Shown here: in pieces, positions 36,641 to 46,240 of the stretch
How positions within the stretch are numbered: the first letter of the stretch is position 1
Layout: each line of letters opens with the position of its first letter
Assembly (NCBI GenBank): GCA_018240685.1
Contig: JAFEFG010000011.1
Location: 1 to 58,838 of the forward strand
Direction: 5' to 3'
Length of the DNA stretch: 58,838 nucleotides
Source of the DNA: Pseudomonadota bacterium
Lineage (GTDB): Bacteria > Pseudomonadota > Alphaproteobacteria > Reyranellales > Reyranellaceae
Program-made: the position numbers and the translations under genes
The notes under the pieces: model-generated
Database searches by the model: none
What the model was told of the DNA's origin: nothing
What the model saw: only the letters and a program-made list of their open reading frames with translations

Positions 36641-37932
36641 TGGGGTGGCTCACCCGATACCGTCTGCGCAGCTTCCTGAGGCATTCGTTCTGGCTTTATC
36701 CGTCGATCGCCCTGCTCGGCGCATGGATCTTCGGGAGGCTGGTCGGCTTCTATGCCGCCGACATCGAGCTGCACTTCTTCCAGACCCGCAGCACCGAGGG
36801 CGCACGGGCAGTGGTCGGCGCGCTGGCCGCTTCCATGCTGACGTTCGTCGTCTATTCGGTGTCGGCGCTGCTGCTCGCGGTACAGCTCGCCAGCGGGCAG
36901 ATCACGCCGCGGCTCATCAATCTCACCTTCGGCCGCTGGACGATGAAGGCAGCGACGAGCGCCTTCGTCTTCGCCTTCTGCCTCTCCGTCGTGGCACTGG
37001 CGAACGTCAGCGACGACGGCCGATACGATGCGCTGGTCCTGCTCGCGGTCGTGGTGAACGTGTTCAGTCTCATCGTCTTCCTGTGGTTCGTGCAGGAAGT
37101 CGGAACCGGCCTCCGGCCGGTCGCGATCCTGCAGTACCTCTACGCCGAGGGACGGAAGGCAATGGACGGCGTCTACGAGGGTACCTTCGATCCGGCAGCC
37201 ACCCAGTCGGCAGCACAGGAGCTGCCGCTGCCCTCAACCGGCCGTGTCGTCGTGCGCAAAGGCGCATCAGGAACGTTCCTGGCGTTCGGCCGTCGTGACC
37301 TCGTCGCGCTCGCGATCAAGGCGCAATGTACCATCGAGCTCATCCCCCAGGTCGGGGACTTCGTGTCCACCGACGATCCACTGGCCCGAATCTATCCGGC
37401 CACTGCGAAGGTGGAAGAGGCCATTCTCAATGACATGGTGGCGTTTGGACCGGAACGGACCATGGAGCAGGATCCGATGTTCGCCTTCCGCATCATGGTC
37501 GATATCGGGGCGCGGGCGCTGTCTCCGGCGATCAACGACCCGACGACGGCGGTGCTGGCAATCGACCAGATCCATCGGTTGCTGCGCTATGCAGGTTTCA
37601 GGAACATCGGGACCGGCCGGGTCTACGATCGGGACGGGCGGCTTCGTCTGATCTTCCCGACGCCGGCCTGGGACGACATCGTCGACCTGGCGCTGACGGA
37701 GCTGCGTCAGTTCGGCGGCGGCAGCATCCAGGTCGCGCGACGAACCAAGGCGATGCTCGAGCATCTCATCGCGACCCTGCCGCCGGCGCGAACCGCGGCG
37801 CTGCGGCGTGAACTTGTTACTTTGGAGAGCGGCATCGCGCGCAACTTCGCCGAGCCGGACGATCGCCGTCGCGCCAACTTCGCCGATTTCCAGGGGTTGG
37901 GCGGTTCCTCGGCACGCAGCGACGAATTGTAG
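36640..37932 (+). CDS. DUF2254 membrane protein
   Basis: A 430-residue protein of the DUF2254 family, function unknown. About four membrane segments lie in the first 160 residues (for example FWLYPSIALLGAWIFGRLVG and VVGALAASMLTFVVYSVSA), and the rest is soluble. QLASGQITPRLI, DIGARALSPAINDPTTA and GRLRLIFPTPAWDDIV are characteristic of the family. The ATG shares a base with the stop of the transporter upstream (TGATG). The gene is followed by a good intrinsic terminator. Confidence 0.85.
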   Translation: MGWLTRYRLRSFLRHSFWLYPSIALLGAWIFGRLVGFYAADIELHFFQTRSTEGARAVVGALAASMLTFVVYSVSALLLAVQLASGQITPRLINLTFGRWTMKAATSAFVFAFCLSVVALANVSDDGRYDALVLLAVVVNVFSLIVFLWFVQEVGTGLRPVAILQYLYAEGRKAMDGVYEGTFDPAATQSAAQELPLPSTGRVVVRKGASGTFLAFGRRDLVALAIKAQCTIELIPQVGDFVSTDDPLARIYPATAKVEEAILNDMVAFGPERTMEQDPMFAFRIMVDIGARALSPAINDPTTAVLAIDQIHRLLRYAGFRNIGTGRVYDRDGRLRLIFPTPAWDDIVDLALTELRQFGGGSIQVARRTKAMLEHLIATLPPARTAALRRELVTLESGIARNFAEPDDRRRANFADFQGLGGSSARSDEL

Positions 37933-37942
37933 GGCCGGGAGC

Positions 37943-37965
37943 GGGTGGCAACGCCCCTTCTTTTT
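37943..37965 (+). terminator. Intrinsic terminator after the DUF2254 gene
   Basis: GGGTG (37943-37947), GNRA-type loop GCAA, CGCCC (37952-37956), one C, then TTCTTTTT (37958-37965). The 5-bp stem (one G-U pair) plus T-rich tail is the clearest rho-independent terminator in the window. It closes the SBF/DUF2254 unit before the hopanoid region. Confidence 0.65.
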
Positions 37966-38036
37966 GCCTGATAATGCAAGAAAGGCGCAAAAGAACTTCG
38001 TAATTCGGCTACGCCACGCGCGCCAAGTCCAATATT

Positions 38037-39080
38037 ATGAACGAGCAGAGTAAGGCTGAAGGAAGAATGCTTCGTAGCGAAGATCTTCTCGCGAGCGTGC
38101 TCGCTCTCGAGCCCCCGAAATCACCTCTCGAACCGGCAACCGCCGAGAGCATCGAAGCTGCCGATCATGCGCTGCGGTTCTGGAAGAGCACCGACACGGG
38201 CCCGCTAACGCCGGGCTCCGACGCGCACAAGCGCGAGGTCTGCCGGATGTTCCGGGAGACGTTCAATCCCTACCGGCCCTCGGTCATCGACTGGCCGAAG
38301 CTCAATCCCGAGGAACGGCGGCGCGTAACCTCGCTGCCGATCTGGGACATCGCCGTGCACACCGAAGGCCGGGCGCGGCTGCGTTTCGCCGCCTATGCGA
38401 AGTCGGTCTCCGATCCCGATGTCCGCGCCGCGATCATGCTGAATGCGTGGGAGGAGAACCGCCACAAGGAGGTGCTGGCGAAACTCGTCGAAGCCTACGA
38501 CATCCGGTTGGCGAAGGAGCCGGCATTCGAGGTGCCGCGCGACCCGGAATGGGTGTACCTGCTGACCGGCTTCTCTGAATGCATCGACAGCTTCTTCGCC
38601 TTCGGCCTGTTCGAGCTCGCGCGTCGATCGGGCTTCTTCCCGGTCGAACTGGTGGACACCTTCGAGCCCGTCGTCCAGGAAGAATGCCGGCACATCCTTC
38701 TCTTCGCCAACTGGCTGGCCTGGCATCGCGCCAACCTGCCGTGGTGGTGGCGCATCTACTTCGAACTGCGCGTCGTCGCGGTCTGGATCGCCATCGCCCG
38801 CGAACGCATCGGATTGGCGTTCAGCCTGGACAAGGGCGATGCGTCCAAGCAGGCGGACAGCAACTTCACGGCCAGCAGTGCCAGCGCCATGAGTGCCGAC
38901 GGCATCGGGGTTCGCGATCTCCTTGGCCTCAGCCTGGAGGAGAACGACCGTCGGTTCGCGGGCTACGATGCCCGCCTGGTGCGGCCTACCACCATGCCCA
39001 CCCTGGCGAAGTTCGCCCTGTTCATCACGAAGCCGTGGGCGCGCAAGAAAGCGGCGTCGCGGAACCGGCCAAAGGGTTGA
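38037..39080 (+). CDS. Ferritin-like diiron protein, copy 1 (upstream of hopanoid genes)
   Basis: A 347-residue protein with a complete ferritin-like diiron ligand set: E110, ExxH at E140/H143, E181 (FSECIDSFFAFG), and ExxH at E216/H219 (EECRHILLFANWLAWH). The helices around the second pair are hydrophobic and aromatic-rich (WWWRIYFELRVVAVWIAIA), so membrane contact or a lipid substrate is possible. Function unknown: oxygenase, hydroxylase or desaturase activity is inferred from the fold only. It is clearly paralogous to the gene at 52066-52929 (GFxECxDSFxxFGLF; ExxRHIxxFxNWxA). It ends 58 bases before hpnA on the same strand. ATG 38037 lacks a Shine-Dalgarno; ATG 38067, after GAAGGAAGA, is an alternative start. 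Confidence 0.8.
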   Translation: MNEQSKAEGRMLRSEDLLASVLALEPPKSPLEPATAESIEAADHALRFWKSTDTGPLTPGSDAHKREVCRMFRETFNPYRPSVIDWPKLNPEERRRVTSLPIWDIAVHTEGRARLRFAAYAKSVSDPDVRAAIMLNAWEENRHKEVLAKLVEAYDIRLAKEPAFEVPRDPEWVYLLTGFSECIDSFFAFGLFELARRSGFFPVELVDTFEPVVQEECRHILLFANWLAWHRANLPWWWRIYFELRVVAVWIAIARERIGLAFSLDKGDASKQADSNFTASSASAMSADGIGVRDLLGLSLEENDRRFAGYDARLVRPTTMPTLAKFALFITKPWARKKAASRNRPKG

Positions 39081-39138
39081 GTCGGGCGGCGTGCCTGATA
39101 AGAAGGCCGGATATTGGCCGGCTTCCAGGTGACATCCG

Positions 39139-40152
39139 ATGACTGATCCCTTGCGGCAGGGAGAGCTCGTTCTCGTGACCGGCGGTTCGGGATTTCTCGG
39201 ATCGTCCGTCGTGCGGGCGTTGATCGCCCGCGGATCGCGCGTGCGCGCCCTTGCCCGCCCGACCAGTCCCCGCGCCAACTTCCAGGGGCTGGCGTGCGAG
39301 GTGGTGACCGGCGATCTCACCGACCGCGAATCGTTGAAGGCGGCCCTGCGCGGCGTGCGATATCTTTTCCACGTCGCCGCCGACTACCGGCTGTGGGCGC
39401 GCGATCCCTCGGTCATCCTGCGCGCCAATGTCGAAGGTACGCGCAACCTCATGGAGGAGGCGCTGCGGGCCGGCGTGGAGCGGATCGTCTATACCAGCAG
39501 CGTCGCCGCGCTCAGGGTCGCCGGCGCCACGGGGCCCGTGGACGAGACCGCGGCGCTTGCCGCAGAAGAGGCGATCGGCGCCTACAAGCGTAGCAAGACC
39601 ATGGCCGAGCGGGCGGTCGAGGAGCTGATCCTCAAGGACAAGCTGCCCGCCGTCATCGTCAATCCGACCACGCCGATCGGTCCGCGCGACATCCGGCCGA
39701 CGCCGACGGGCCGCATCCTGCTCGATGCGGCGCGCGGCAAGATTCCGGCCTTCGTCGATACGGGGCTGAATTTCGCCCATGTCGACGACATCGCCGAGGG
39801 GCATCTGCTCGCCTTCGAGCGTGGCCGGATCGGCGAGCGCTACATCCTGGGGGGCGAGAATCTGTCTCTCCAGGAACTGCTCGGCGTCGTTGCCGGACTC
39901 ACGGGCCGGCGTGCGCCGCGGCTCAAGCTGCCGCGCGGGCCGCTCTATCCGCTCGCGTTCGGCGCCGAGACCTTCGCGCGTCTGACGGGGAAGGAGCCGC
40001 TGCTGACGGTCGATGGGCTGCGCATGTCGCGCTATCACATGTTCTTCACCTCGGCCAAGGCCGAGCGGGACCTCGGCTATCGCAGCCGCCCCGCCCGGGA
40101 AGGCGTGATCGACGCGCTCGCCTGGTTTCGCGAAGCCGGATACCTGCGATGA
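39139..40152 (+). CDS. hpnA: Hopanoid-associated sugar epimerase/dehydrogenase-like protein
   Basis: HpnA is an extended short-chain dehydrogenase (nucleotide-sugar-epimerase-like) found first in many hopanoid operons; its exact step is not firmly settled. The 337-residue protein has ELVLVTGGSGFLGSSVVRAL (NAD loop), FHVAADYRLWARDP (very typical of HpnA), TSSVAALRV, and the catalytic YKRSK pair. ATG 39139 has AGGTGACATCC ahead of it. The stop overlaps the hpnB ATG. Confidence 0.92.
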   Translation: MTDPLRQGELVLVTGGSGFLGSSVVRALIARGSRVRALARPTSPRANFQGLACEVVTGDLTDRESLKAALRGVRYLFHVAADYRLWARDPSVILRANVEGTRNLMEEALRAGVERIVYTSSVAALRVAGATGPVDETAALAAEEAIGAYKRSKTMAERAVEELILKDKLPAVIVNPTTPIGPRDIRPTPTGRILLDAARGKIPAFVDTGLNFAHVDDIAEGHLLAFERGRIGERYILGGENLSLQELLGVVAGLTGRRAPRLKLPRGPLYPLAFGAETFARLTGKEPLLTVDGLRMSRYHMFFTSAKAERDLGYRSRPAREGVIDALAWFREAGYLR

Positions 40153-41312
40153 GCTGGGACGCGATTGTCGGCGTGGTCGCCTTCGCGATCTGGGCCTACC
40201 TCCTGGTCGGGCGCGGCGGATTCTGGCTCGCCCGCGAGCGGGACGACCGCGACAACATCCCGGCCCCAACCCGCTGGCCGAGCGTGACGGTCGTCGTGCC
40301 GGCGCGCAACGAGGCGGACGTGATCGGCCAGTCGATCGGCAGTCTTCTGGCCCAGGACTATCCCGGTCCCTTCCGGGTCGTGCTGGTGGACGACGACAGC
40401 GACGACGGAACCGCGACGGCGGCACGGCAGGCGGCCGAGACGCTCGGCCAGGGGCCGCGTCTGGAGGTATTGACGGGGGCGAAGCTCCCGCCGGGTTGGA
40501 CCGGAAAGCTCTGGGCCCTGCAGCAAGGCGTCCAACACGCCACGGCCCAGCCGGAGGCTCCCGACTATCTGCTGCTCACCGATGCCGATATCGGTCATTC
40601 GCCCGACAATCTCAGGAACCTCGTCGCGCGGGCCGAGCACGAAGGCCGGACCCTGGTGTCCCTGATGGCGGAACTGTCCTGCGCCAACCGGGCGGAGGCG
40701 TTTCTCATTCCCGCCTTCGTCTTCTTCTTCCAGATGCTCTACCCCTTTGCCTGGGTGGCGCAGCGGAAGCGGAAACTGGCTGCGGGGGCGGGCGGCTGCA
40801 TGCTGATGCGACGCGACGCCCTGGAGCGGGCCGGCGGCATCGCCGCCGTGCGGTCCGAGATCATCGACGACTGTGCGCTTGCGCGTCGCCTGAAACAGCA
40901 GGGGCCGATCTGGCTCGGCCTCACTCGCCGTGCGCGGAGCCTGCGGCCCTACGGCAGCTTCCGGCAGATCGGCCGCATGATTTCGCGATCCGCCTATGCC
41001 CAGCTCGGCTACTCGCCGCTGCTGCTTGCGGGTACTGTGGCGGGCATGATGCTGACCTATTTCGCGCCGCCCTTGCTCGCCATCCTCGGCGAGGGCCTCG
41101 CCCGTTGGGCGGGACTGGGCGCGTGGCTGCTCATGGCGGTGTCGTTCCAGCCCATGCTGCGCTTCTATCGCCTGTCGCCGCTCTGGGGCTTTGCCCTGCC
41201 GGCGATCGCCGCAGCCTACACCGCCTTCACGGTGGACTCCGCCGTCGCGGTGTGGCGCGGCCGCGGCGGCATGTGGAAGGGCCGGGCCCAGGCGATCACG
41301 GGCGGCCCATGA
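40149..41312 (+). CDS. hpnB: Hopene-associated glycosyltransferase
   Basis: HpnB is a membrane-linked family 2 glycosyltransferase of hopanoid clusters. The 387-residue protein has an N-terminal hydrophobic anchor, the GT2 start VTVVVPARNEADVIGQSI, DDDSDDGTATAA, and the DXD-like LLTDADIGHSP. Further on are GGCMLMRRDALERAGG, IDDCALARRLKQ and three C-terminal membrane helices. ATGA overlaps join it to hpnA and hpnC. The acceptor has not been defined from sequence. Confidence 0.92.
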   Translation: MSWDAIVGVVAFAIWAYLLVGRGGFWLARERDDRDNIPAPTRWPSVTVVVPARNEADVIGQSIGSLLAQDYPGPFRVVLVDDDSDDGTATAARQAAETLGQGPRLEVLTGAKLPPGWTGKLWALQQGVQHATAQPEAPDYLLLTDADIGHSPDNLRNLVARAEHEGRTLVSLMAELSCANRAEAFLIPAFVFFFQMLYPFAWVAQRKRKLAAGAGGCMLMRRDALERAGGIAAVRSEIIDDCALARRLKQQGPIWLGLTRRARSLRPYGSFRQIGRMISRSAYAQLGYSPLLLAGTVAGMMLTYFAPPLLAILGEGLARWAGLGAWLLMAVSFQPMLRFYRLSPLWGFALPAIAAAYTAFTVDSAVAVWRGRGGMWKGRAQAITGGP

Positions 41313-42196
41313 CACAGGCCGCCGATTTCGCTTCGGGCAAGGGACACCGGGACGAGAATTTTCCGGTCGCCTCGCATCTCGTGCGGCGCGAGCTGCGCGC
41401 ACCGATCCTTGCCTTCTACCGGTTTGCGCGAGCGGCCGATGATGTCGCCGATCACCCCACGGCGGGTGAGGCGCAGAAGTTCGCCCAACTCGACCGCCTC
41501 GAGGCCGGGCTGCGGGGCGAGAAGGGCGCCAGCGTAGAGGGCGAGGCGCTGCGGGACGTGCTGAGGCCGCGCAACCTGACCGACCAGCATGCGCTCGACC
41601 TGCTAGAAGCCTTCCGGCGGGACGTCGTGAAGCGGCGCTACGCCGACTGGGCCGAGCTGATGGACTATTGTCGCTACTCGGCCGCGCCGGTGGGCCGGTT
41701 CGTCCTCGACCTTCACGGCGAGTCGCGATCGCTGTGGCCGCTCAACGACGCGCTGTGCACCGCCCTGCAGGTCATCAACCACCTGCAGGACTGCGCGAAG
41801 GACTATGCCGGACTCGACCGTGTCTATATTCCGCTCGATGCGCTTGCCGCTCAGGGCATCGGCGTGGAAGCCCTGCGCAGCGAGCGGGCCTCGCCGGCGC
41901 TGCGCACGGTGATCGCGGAGCTCGCCCGTCGCACGAGCGCGTTGCTCGACCTTTCCCGGCCGTTCGCCGGCGGCATCGTCGACCTCAGGCTGGCGCTGGA
42001 GGTCGGCGTCATCCAGACGCTGGCGGAAAGCCTGACGATGCGGCTCTCCCGTCGCGATCCGCTGTCGCAGCGGGTGCATCATCGTGCCATCGAAGCGCTG
42101 CCGCTCGCCGCCTATGGCGCGGTCGGTGTCGCCGCCGGGCGGCTTGGACGCAGGCTCGGTGCCAAGCAACCCGCCTTGCCCGGCAGCCACCAATGA
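41309..42196 (+). CDS. hpnC: Squalene-synthase-like protein HpnC (hydroxysqualene synthase step)
   Basis: HpnC converts presqualene diphosphate to hydroxysqualene in the bacterial three-enzyme route. The 295-residue prenyl-synthase-fold protein has the first Asp-rich motif ARAADDVADHP near residue 40 and the second NHLQDCAKDYAG near 155, with NFPVASHLV at the start, typical of HpnC. It overlaps hpnB upstream and hpnD downstream by 4 bases each. Confidence 0.93.
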   Translation: MTQAADFASGKGHRDENFPVASHLVRRELRAPILAFYRFARAADDVADHPTAGEAQKFAQLDRLEAGLRGEKGASVEGEALRDVLRPRNLTDQHALDLLEAFRRDVVKRRYADWAELMDYCRYSAAPVGRFVLDLHGESRSLWPLNDALCTALQVINHLQDCAKDYAGLDRVYIPLDALAAQGIGVEALRSERASPALRTVIAELARRTSALLDLSRPFAGGIVDLRLALEVGVIQTLAESLTMRLSRRDPLSQRVHHRAIEALPLAAYGAVGVAAGRLGRRLGAKQPALPGSHQ

Positions 42197-43038
42197 CGGA
42201 CGCCGGCACTCTCGATCCCGCCGCCCTCAAGGCGCAGGTCTCGGGCAGTTCGTTCTACGCCGCCATGCGCCTGATGCCGAGGGCGGAGCGGGAGGCGATG
42301 TTCGCGATCTATGCCTTCTGCCGGCTGGTCGACGACATCGCCGACGACGGCACGCGGTCGCGCGAACAGCGCGCGCTCGAGCTCGGGCAGTGGCGCGTTG
42401 ACATCGACGCCCTCTTCGCCGGCGCACCGGCGGGAAAGGCGGCCTTCCTGCAGGGGCCGGTCCGCGATTTCGGGTTGCGCAAGGAGGACTTCCTGGCGGT
42501 GATCGACGGCATGGAAATGGATGTCGTTGCGGATGTTCGCGCGCCGGACCTTGCCACGCTCGATCTCTACTGCGACCGCGTGGCCTGCGCGGTGGGGCGC
42601 CTGTCCACCCGCATCTTCGGCATGGAGGACGCGCCCGGCGTGGAACTCGCCGATCGCCTCGGTCGTGCGCTGCAGCTGACGAACATCCTGCGCGACATCG
42701 ATGAGGATGCCGCGATCGGCCGGCTCTACCTGCCGCGGGAACCGCTGGTGGCTGCGGGGATCACCACCACCGATCCGGTCGCGGCGGTACAGGACCCGCG
42801 CATCGACGCCGTCTGCCGCACCGTGGCTGACAGGGCACAGGCGTATTTCGCGGCCGCCGACCGGCTCATGCGGACGCGACCACGCGGACGCCTGCTGGCG
42901 CCCCGCCTCATGTCGGCCGTCTATCGTGCCATCCTGCAGGACATGCAGGCGGAAGGATGGAAGCCGCCGCGCCGCCGCATCAAGATCGGCAAGCCGCGCC
43001 TGCTGGCGATCGTTGCGAGATGCTGCCTCGTTCCATGA
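42193..43038 (+). CDS. hpnD: Presqualene diphosphate synthase
   Basis: HpnD condenses two farnesyl diphosphates to presqualene diphosphate. The 281-residue squalene/phytoene synthase family protein has SSFYAAMRLMPRAERE, the Asp-rich CRLVDDIADDG near residue 44 and TNILRDIDEDAAIGRLYLP near 158, plus the basic C-terminus. Sequence near the first motif separates it from HpnC. The ATG overlaps the hpnC stop; the stop overlaps the hpnE start. Confidence 0.94.
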   Translation: MTDAGTLDPAALKAQVSGSSFYAAMRLMPRAEREAMFAIYAFCRLVDDIADDGTRSREQRALELGQWRVDIDALFAGAPAGKAAFLQGPVRDFGLRKEDFLAVIDGMEMDVVADVRAPDLATLDLYCDRVACAVGRLSTRIFGMEDAPGVELADRLGRALQLTNILRDIDEDAAIGRLYLPREPLVAAGITTTDPVAAVQDPRIDAVCRTVADRAQAYFAAADRLMRTRPRGRLLAPRLMSAVYRAILQDMQAEGWKPPRRRIKIGKPRLLAIVARCCLVP

Positions 43039-44306
43039 CGTCGTCGGGAACGTCGCGTGTCCATGTGATCGGCGCCGGCCTCGCGGGCCTGTCGGCCGCA
43101 GTGACGCTTGCCGACCGTGGTATTCCGGTCACCTTGTCGGAGGCCGCACGGCAGGCCGGCGGCCGCTGCCGCTCCTATCACGACAGCGTCCTCGACATGG
43201 TGATCGACAATGGCAACCACCTCGTGCTGGCCGGCAACGAGGCGGTCACGCGTTATCTTCACGCGATCGGGGCGGGGGACCGGCTGTCGGGTCCCGAGCG
43301 CGCCGAGTTTCCCTTTTTCGATCTCGGCGCACGCACGCGCTGGACCCTGAGGCCGAACGACGGCCCGATCCCCTGGTGGGTCCTCGACTCGCGGCGCCGC
43401 GTGCCCGGCACCCGGATCGGCGACTATCTCGCCTTCGTCCGGCTGATGCGGCGCCATCCCGGCCGGCGGATCGACGAGGTGATCGACTGCCATGGGCCGC
43501 TGTGGAACAGGTTCCTGAAGCAATTGCTGGTGTCGGCACTCAATACGGCGCCCGAGGACGGTGCCGCCGATCTCGCCGGTGCCGTCGTTCGCGAGACGCT
43601 CGCCAAGGGCGGGCGGGCGACGCGGCCGCTGGTCGCGACACCGAGCCTCGCCGCGGCCTTCGTGGACCCCGCCTTGTCCCATTTGCAGGGCCGTGGTGCG
43701 GAGATCCGTCTCGGGCGGCCACTGAGGTCGGTGACCTTGGCGGAAGGCTCCGTCTCCGCGCTGCATTTCGACGATGGCGCGCAGCGGGTCGAGGCGGGCG
43801 ATCGGGTGATCCTCGCCGTCCCGCCGTGGGCGGCGCAGTCCTTCCTGCCGGACGTGAAAGCGCCTTCCGTCTTCAACGCCATCGTGAACGCCCACTTCCG
43901 CGTGACGCCGCCGGCACGCGCGCCGCTCGTGGTTGGGGTGATCGGCGGCACGGCCGAGTGGGTCTTCGCGTTCCACGATCGCCTCTCGGTCACCGTCAGT
44001 GCGGCCGACCGCCTGCTCGACACCGAGAACGACCGTTTGGCGGCGCTCCTGTGGGCAGAGGTGGCGGCCGTCCATGACCTGTCTGGCCCGGTGCCCGCGG
44101 CGCGGATCGTCAAGGAGAAGCGCGCCACTTTCGCCGCGACGCCGGCGCAGGATGCCTGCCGGCCGGCGGCGCAGACGCGCTGGCGCAATCTGTTCCTGGC
44201 GGGCGACTGGACCGACACCGGCTTGCCGGCGACGATCGAGGGTGCCTTGCGTTCGGGCGAGGTCGCGGCACGACTGGCGGCCCGTGCTTCATCGGAGTCC
44301 GCATGA
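43035..44306 (+). CDS. hpnE: Hydroxysqualene dehydroxylase
   Basis: HpnE, an FAD-dependent amine-oxidase-like enzyme, reduces hydroxysqualene to squalene, finishing the HpnCDE route. The 423-residue protein begins VHVIGAGLAGLSAAVTLADR (dinucleotide loop), followed by ARQAGGRCRSYHD and a C-terminal FAD-binding AGDWTDTGLPATIEGALRSG. I chose ATG 43035, which overlaps the hpnD stop, over an in-frame ATG at 43020 inside hpnD. The stop overlaps the shc start. Confidence 0.93.
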   Translation: MTSSGTSRVHVIGAGLAGLSAAVTLADRGIPVTLSEAARQAGGRCRSYHDSVLDMVIDNGNHLVLAGNEAVTRYLHAIGAGDRLSGPERAEFPFFDLGARTRWTLRPNDGPIPWWVLDSRRRVPGTRIGDYLAFVRLMRRHPGRRIDEVIDCHGPLWNRFLKQLLVSALNTAPEDGAADLAGAVVRETLAKGGRATRPLVATPSLAAAFVDPALSHLQGRGAEIRLGRPLRSVTLAEGSVSALHFDDGAQRVEAGDRVILAVPPWAAQSFLPDVKAPSVFNAIVNAHFRVTPPARAPLVVGVIGGTAEWVFAFHDRLSVTVSAADRLLDTENDRLAALLWAEVAAVHDLSGPVPAARIVKEKRATFAATPAQDACRPAAQTRWRNLFLAGDWTDTGLPATIEGALRSGEVAARLAARASSESA

Positions 44307-46240
44307 CTGACATCGCTGCCCTCGACGCCGACATTGGCCGCGCCTCGGATGCGCTGCTGCGCAACCAGCGCCAGGACGGCCACTGGGTGTTCGAGCTGGA
44401 AGCCGACGCCACGATCCCGTCCGAGTACGTCCTGCTTCGCCAGTATCTGGGCGAACCGGACGCGCCGGAACTCGAGCGCAAGATCGGCGTCTATCTGAGG
44501 CGGATCCAGGGCGAGCATGGCGGCTGGCCCCTGTTCCATGGCGGTGCGTTCGATCTCAGCGCGTCGGTGAAGGCCTACTTCTGCCTGAAGATGATCGGCG
44601 ACGATCCGCAGGCGCCGCACATGGCGAAGGCGCGGGCCGCGATCCTCGCCCATGGCGGCGCGGCGAAGGCGAACGTCTTCACGCGCCTCCTGCTGGCGCA
44701 GTTCGGCGAGCTGTCGTGGAACGACGTCCCCACGATGCCGGTAGAGCTGATCCTCCTGCCGCGCTGGTTCCCGATCCACCTGTCGCGCATGTCCTACTGG
44801 GCACGCACCGTGATCGTGCCGCTGCTGGTGCTGGGCGCGCTGCGACTGCAGGCGCGAAATCCGCGGCGGATCGGGATTGCCGAACTTTTCGCGGCATCGG
44901 TCGGCGAGCAGCAGCAGCCGAAACATCGGACGCATCAGAAGCGCGCCTGGGCCCTGTTCTTCAACGGGCTGGATCGGGTGCTGAAGCTGGTCGAGCCGTT
45001 GTGGCCGAAGGCCATGCGGCAGCGGGCCGTCGATCGCTGTGTGGCCTTCGTGACCGAGCGCCTGAACGGCGAGGACGGGCTGGGCGCCATCTATCCCGCC
45101 ATGGCCAACAGCGTGATGATGTTCGACGCGCTGGGCTATCCGCCCGAGCATCCCGAGCGGGCCATCGCACGCCGGTCGATCGAGAAGCTGCTCGTGATCC
45201 GCGAGGACGAGGCCTACTGCCAGCCCTGCGTCTCGCCCGTCTGGGACACGGCACTTGCCGCCCATGCCCTGTTCGAGGCGGGAGGCGAGACGGCGGTCGC
45301 CGCCGCCCGGCGGGGCCTGGAATGGCTGAAGCCGCTGCAGGAACTCGAGGTCAGGGGCGATTGGGCGGAACGGCGCCCCGACGTGCGTCCGGGCGGCTGG
45401 GCATTCCAGTATCGCAACGCGCATTACCCCGACCTGGACGATACGGCCGTGGTGGTGATGGCCATGGACCGCGCTCGGCGCGAGGCCGATGCCGGCACCG
45501 CGTATGACGAGGCGGTCGGCCGTGCGGTCGAGTGGGTGGCTGGCCTGCAAAGCCACAATGGGGGCTGGGGCGCATTCGATGCCGACAACGTCGACGACTA
45601 CCTGAACAACATTCCGTTCGCCGATCACGGTGCACTGCTGGATCCGCCGACCGCCGACGTGAGCGCGCGCTGCATCAGCATGCTGGCACAGCTTGGCCAT
45701 ACGCCGTCCGATCCGCCGATGGCGGCGGCGATCGGATACCTCGAACGCGACCAGGAAGCGGACGGCAGCTGGTTCGGCCGCTGGGGCGTGAACTACATCT
45801 ATGGAACATGGTCGGCGCTGTGTGCGCTCAACGCCGCCGGCTTCGACGGGACGCGGCCGAGCGTGCGCCGGGCGGCGGACTGGCTGATCTCGATCCAGAA
45901 TGAAGATGGCGGCTGGGGCGAGGACTGCTCCAGCTACAGGCTCGACTACCAGGGATACGAGACGGCGCCCTCCAACGCCTCGCAGACAGCCTGGGCGCTG
46001 CTGGGCCTGATGGCGGCCGGCGAAACGGACCATCCGGCCGTGGCGCGCGGCATTGCCTACCTGCGCCGCACGCAGGAGGCGGGCGGACTGTGGCCGCAGG
46101 ATGCCTATACGGGCGGCGGCTTCCCGCGCGTCTTCTACCTTCGCTATCACGGCTATCCGAAATTCTTTCCGCTCTGGGCGATGGCGCGCTACCGCAACCT
46201 GAAGCGCGCCAACAGCCGGCGGGTGGCGTACGGCATGTGA
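44303..46240 (+). CDS. shc: Squalene-hopene cyclase
   Basis: Shc cyclises squalene to hopene and diplopterol on the membrane. The 645-residue protein carries the catalytic DLDDTA (residues 377-382), in the position of the DxDD motif of the Alicyclobacillus enzyme, and several QW-type repeats such as GHWVFELEAD, GGWGAFDADN, GSWFGRWGVNY and GGWGEDCSSY. The substrate-channel and C-terminal GGGFPRVFYLRYHGYPKFFP are present. Length is usual. GTGA at its end overlaps hpnG. Confidence 0.96.
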   Translation: MTDIAALDADIGRASDALLRNQRQDGHWVFELEADATIPSEYVLLRQYLGEPDAPELERKIGVYLRRIQGEHGGWPLFHGGAFDLSASVKAYFCLKMIGDDPQAPHMAKARAAILAHGGAAKANVFTRLLLAQFGELSWNDVPTMPVELILLPRWFPIHLSRMSYWARTVIVPLLVLGALRLQARNPRRIGIAELFAASVGEQQQPKHRTHQKRAWALFFNGLDRVLKLVEPLWPKAMRQRAVDRCVAFVTERLNGEDGLGAIYPAMANSVMMFDALGYPPEHPERAIARRSIEKLLVIREDEAYCQPCVSPVWDTALAAHALFEAGGETAVAAARRGLEWLKPLQELEVRGDWAERRPDVRPGGWAFQYRNAHYPDLDDTAVVVMAMDRARREADAGTAYDEAVGRAVEWVAGLQSHNGGWGAFDADNVDDYLNNIPFADHGALLDPPTADVSARCISMLAQLGHTPSDPPMAAAIGYLERDQEADGSWFGRWGVNYIYGTWSALCALNAAGFDGTRPSVRRAADWLISIQNEDGGWGEDCSSYRLDYQGYETAPSNASQTAWALLGLMAAGETDHPAVARGIAYLRRTQEAGGLWPQDAYTGGGFPRVFYLRYHGYPKFFPLWAMARYRNLKRANSRRVAYGM